Origin: Streptomyces griseus subsp. griseus
GTDB taxonomy: Bacteria > Actinomycetota > Actinomycetes > Streptomycetales > Streptomycetaceae
Direction: 5' to 3'
Assembly: GCF_003610995.1 (NCBI RefSeq)
Contig: NZ_CP032543.1
Coordinates: 2,170,001 to 2,234,000, forward strand
DNA: 64,000 nucleotides
The notes beneath the pieces are model-generated. The model was not told the DNA's origin. It saw only the letters and a program-made list of their open reading frames with translations, and searched no databases. Shown here piece by piece: positions 62,135 through 64,000 of the stretch. Position 1 is the stretch's first letter. Each line of letters begins with the position of its first letter. Position numbers and translations under genes: made by a program.

Positions 62135-63268
62135 ATGTTCCAAGCTCCCAGCGTATTCACAAGGGCCCCGCTCCCCCCGGCGACCCGGGAGCCGGAGCCC
62201 GGACGCGAGCAGACGCCCACCGCCCCGGCGCCCGCCAAGGCCCCGCCGACTACGGCGAAGAAGCGTGACCCCTACTTCGACAACGTGAAGTATCTGGCCA
62301 TCGTCCTGGTCGCGGTGGCGCACGCCTGGGAACCGGTGATGGACGGCAGCCGGACCACCCGGGCGCTCTACATGGTCGTGTACGCGTTCCACATGCCGGC
62401 CTTCATCCTCATCTCCGGCTATTTCTCCCGCACGTTCGACATGTCGGCCCCGAAGGTGAAGCGCCTGATCACCGGCGTCGCCGTGCCGTACGTCCTGTTC
62501 GAGACGGCCTACTCGCTCTTCAAGCGGTACGTGGGCGACTCGCCCGACACCGCGATCACCCTGGTCGACCCGCTGTTCCTGACGTGGTTCCTGATCGCCC
62601 TGTTCATCTGGCGGGTCACCACGCCGATTTGGCTCACACTGCGCCATCCGCTACCGGTGGCGCTCGGCATCGCCATGCTGGCCTCGATCTCCCCGGACAT
62701 CGGTGACGACCTGGATCTCCAGCGGGTCTTCCAGTTCCTGCCGTTCTTCGTCCTCGGCCTGCTGATGAAGCCCGAGCACTTCCAGCTGATCCGGCGCCGC
62801 GAGGTGCGGCTGCTCTCCCTGCCGCTGTTCGCGGGCGCGCTGCTGTTCGCGTACTGGATCGCCCCGCACATGCAGCTCGGCTGGCTCTACCGCGCCAACA
62901 GCGCCCAGGAGATGGACGCCCCCTGGTGGTCCGGTGCGGTGATGTCGCTGGCCCTGTTCGGCTGCGCGCTGGTGCTGACCGTCGGTTTCCTGGCCTGGGT
63001 GCCGCGCCGGAACATGTGGTTCACGGCGCTGGGCGCCGGGACCATCTGCGGCTATCTCCTCCACGGCTTCCTGATCAAGGGCGCTGTCTACACAGGCCTG
63101 TTCGACCGGTACACCTGGCTCTCCGACCCCGTCGGCCTGGTCGTGGTCTCGGTGGTGGCCGCCGTCGCGGTGACGCTCATGTGCTCGCCGCCGGTGGGCC
63201 GGGCCCTGAAGTTCGCCACCGAACCGGACATGCCCTGGGCGTTCCGGAAAGATCCCGCGAAGCGCTGA
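62135..63268 (+). CDS. Acyltransferase-3 family membrane protein
   Basis: The 377-residue protein begins with a Pro/Ala-rich cytoplasmic segment, then shows the acyltransferase-3 pattern: RDPYFDNVKYLAIVLVAVAH with the catalytic-type His, YAFHMPAFILISGYFSR, and about nine to ten further membrane helices (LFLTWFLIALFIWRVTTPIW, FQFLPFFVLGLLMKPEHFQL, GTICGYLLHGFLIKGAVYTG). Family members O-acylate sugars or peptidoglycan outside the membrane (OatA-, Cps-type). The substrate here is unknown; a cell-wall glycan is possible in view of the neighbourhood. ATG at 62135 follows AAGGTG. It is convergent with the HD-domain gene. Confidence 0.87.
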   Translation: MFQAPSVFTRAPLPPATREPEPGREQTPTAPAPAKAPPTTAKKRDPYFDNVKYLAIVLVAVAHAWEPVMDGSRTTRALYMVVYAFHMPAFILISGYFSRTFDMSAPKVKRLITGVAVPYVLFETAYSLFKRYVGDSPDTAITLVDPLFLTWFLIALFIWRVTTPIWLTLRHPLPVALGIAMLASISPDIGDDLDLQRVFQFLPFFVLGLLMKPEHFQLIRRREVRLLSLPLFAGALLFAYWIAPHMQLGWLYRANSAQEMDAPWWSGAVMSLALFGCALVLTVGFLAWVPRRNMWFTALGAGTICGYLLHGFLIKGAVYTGLFDRYTWLSDPVGLVVVSVVAAVAVTLMCSPPVGRALKFATEPDMPWAFRKDPAKR

Positions 63269-63303
63269 GCCCGCTCCCTCTCTCCGCGCCTCTTCCTGCT
63301 TTC

Positions 63304-63335
63304 GATCCACCCGTGACGTCGGCCACGGGTGGATC
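63304..63335. terminator. Bidirectional terminator between convergent genes
   Basis: GATCCACCCGTG and CACGGGTGGATC form a perfect 12-bp stem with an 8-base loop between the acyltransferase gene and the HD-domain gene; the right arm touches the latter's stop codon. Confidence 0.8.
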
Positions 63336-63834
63336 ACTGCGTTTCGGGGTTGGCCGAATCCTTTCGGTCCGAGGGCATTTCCCCGCCGGCCAGCCCCAAC
63401 AGCGCCCGCACCTGCGCATACTTCGCGGTCAGCCGGGTACGCACCGGCTCGTCCAGGACCGCGAGGCGGGCCGGATCCGCGTTGTGGGCCAGATCCGCCT
63501 CCTTGATGAGCAGCGCGCCCTCGGTGGCGAGGATCCGGGCCGTGTACGCGGACAGCTCCTCCCCCGGCCGCTTGGTGACGGCCAGGACCATGTCCTTGAC
63601 CTCCTGTGGCAGGGCGACCTCCGCCAGCCACCGCGCGGAGAGCGCACCGTCCTCGATCGCGTCGTGCAGCCAGGCCGCCGCGATCTGCCGGCCGGTGCCG
63701 CCGCGCACCCGTACGCCCTCGGCCACCGCGGCCAGGTGTTCCGTGTACGGGCGGCCCGCCTTGTCGGTCTGTGTCGCATGGGCCTCACGGGCAAGAGCCT
63801 CGATCTCGGCCAGGTCCAGATGGTCGTCAGCCAT
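63334..63834 (-). CDS. HD-domain phosphohydrolase
   Basis: The 166-residue protein has the metal-binding pattern of small SpoT/RelA-like HD hydrolases: LAREAHATQTDKAGRPYTEH with the first His, IAAAWLHDAIEDG with the HD pair, and IKEADLAHNADPARLAVLDE with the last Asp. YTEHLAAVA resembles the Mesh1/SpoT start. It could hydrolyse (p)ppGpp or another nucleotide, but residues around the site differ enough that this is only a possibility. ATG at 63834 is preferred; an upstream start adds an Arg-rich segment. Its stop lies within the shared terminator. Confidence 0.8.
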   Translation of the reverse strand: MADDHLDLAEIEALAREAHATQTDKAGRPYTEHLAAVAEGVRVRGGTGRQIAAAWLHDAIEDGALSARWLAEVALPQEVKDMVLAVTKRPGEELSAYTARILATEGALLIKEADLAHNADPARLAVLDEPVRTRLTAKYAQVRALLGLAGGEMPSDRKDSANPETQ

Positions 63835-64000
63835 GGCCCGAACTCTACGGCGGCGCCTCAACGCCCGTCCTGGCCTGTGGTTTCACGGGGAGCGACCGCC
63901 CCTCCCCAGCGAACAGAAGCCGACAATTCGGCGGCGTCATAGTTGCAGAGTCAATCGTTCGGTAAACTAATTACTGATGGTTTATTGACGCCCTCTTGAC
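63835..64000 (+). promoter_or_regulatory. Promoter-like region at the right edge
   Basis: The last 60 bases are AT-rich, with an imperfect inverted repeat TAAAC-N12-GTTTA (63963-63984) and TTGACG/TTGAC sequences. This looks like the operator and promoter of a plus-strand gene starting beyond the window. Confidence 0.3.

Overview
The window is a very GC-rich actinobacterial chromosome segment, almost certainly from Streptomyces. The gene order proB, (wall-polymer genes), obgE-rpmA-rplU, rne, the TIGR03936 and TIGR03960 radical-SAM pair, rodA-mrdA-mreD-mreC-mreB, ndk-folC-valS, clpX-clpP2-clpP1-tig is the conserved Streptomyces arrangement. Nearly all core genes are on the minus strand. They have strong third-codon GC, frequent GTG starts, tight overlaps and GC-rich hairpin terminators.

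Layout. Positions 1-9.8 kb hold proB (frameshifted) and a wall-teichoic-acid block: two CDP-glycerol/ribitol polymerase-family proteins, a GT2 transferase and a fused cytidylyltransferase-reductase that fits CDP-ribitol synthesis. Positions 10.1-12.3 kb hold obgE, rpmA and rplU. Positions 12.6-23.0 kb are accessory: a dead IS630-family element with intact TA-flanked ends, an AT-rich non-coding stretch, a decayed IS701-family element carrying an extra broken ORF, a secreted ALF-repeat/coiled-coil protein ending in a barnase-like RNase with a barstar-family immunity gene, a small secreted protein, and an FG-GAP protein whose trypsin domain has lost its catalytic His and Ser. Positions 23.1-33.4 kb form a nucleotide-sugar and glycosyltransferase block. 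It contains all four enzyme types of the WbpA-B-E-D route to a UDP-diacetamido-uronic acid, plus galE, two GT4 transferases and a second GT2 transferase related to the one at 4.5 kb.

Positions 33.7-64 kb are core: the RNase E/G scaffold, radical-SAM proteins, a CYTH-CHAD protein, the elongation/sporulation wall machinery (RodA, PBP2, MreDCB), ndk, folC, valS, the Clp protease genes with a ClgR-type operator, trigger factor, tRNA-Pro(TGG), tRNA-Gly(TCC), an acyltransferase-3 membrane protein and an HD-domain protein.

How the parts connect: the two glycopolymer blocks probably supply and polymerise wall teichoic/teichuronic-type polymers, which suits their position near the mre cluster. The exported toxin, its immunity protein and the pseudoprotease look like a surface or interbacterial module brought in with the transposon-rich segment. 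At four places in three otherwise well-conserved genes (proB, rne twice, and the 39.1-39.6 kb gene) the frame is restored by adding one base to a G/C homopolymer. Sequence error is therefore a likelier cause there than real gene loss.
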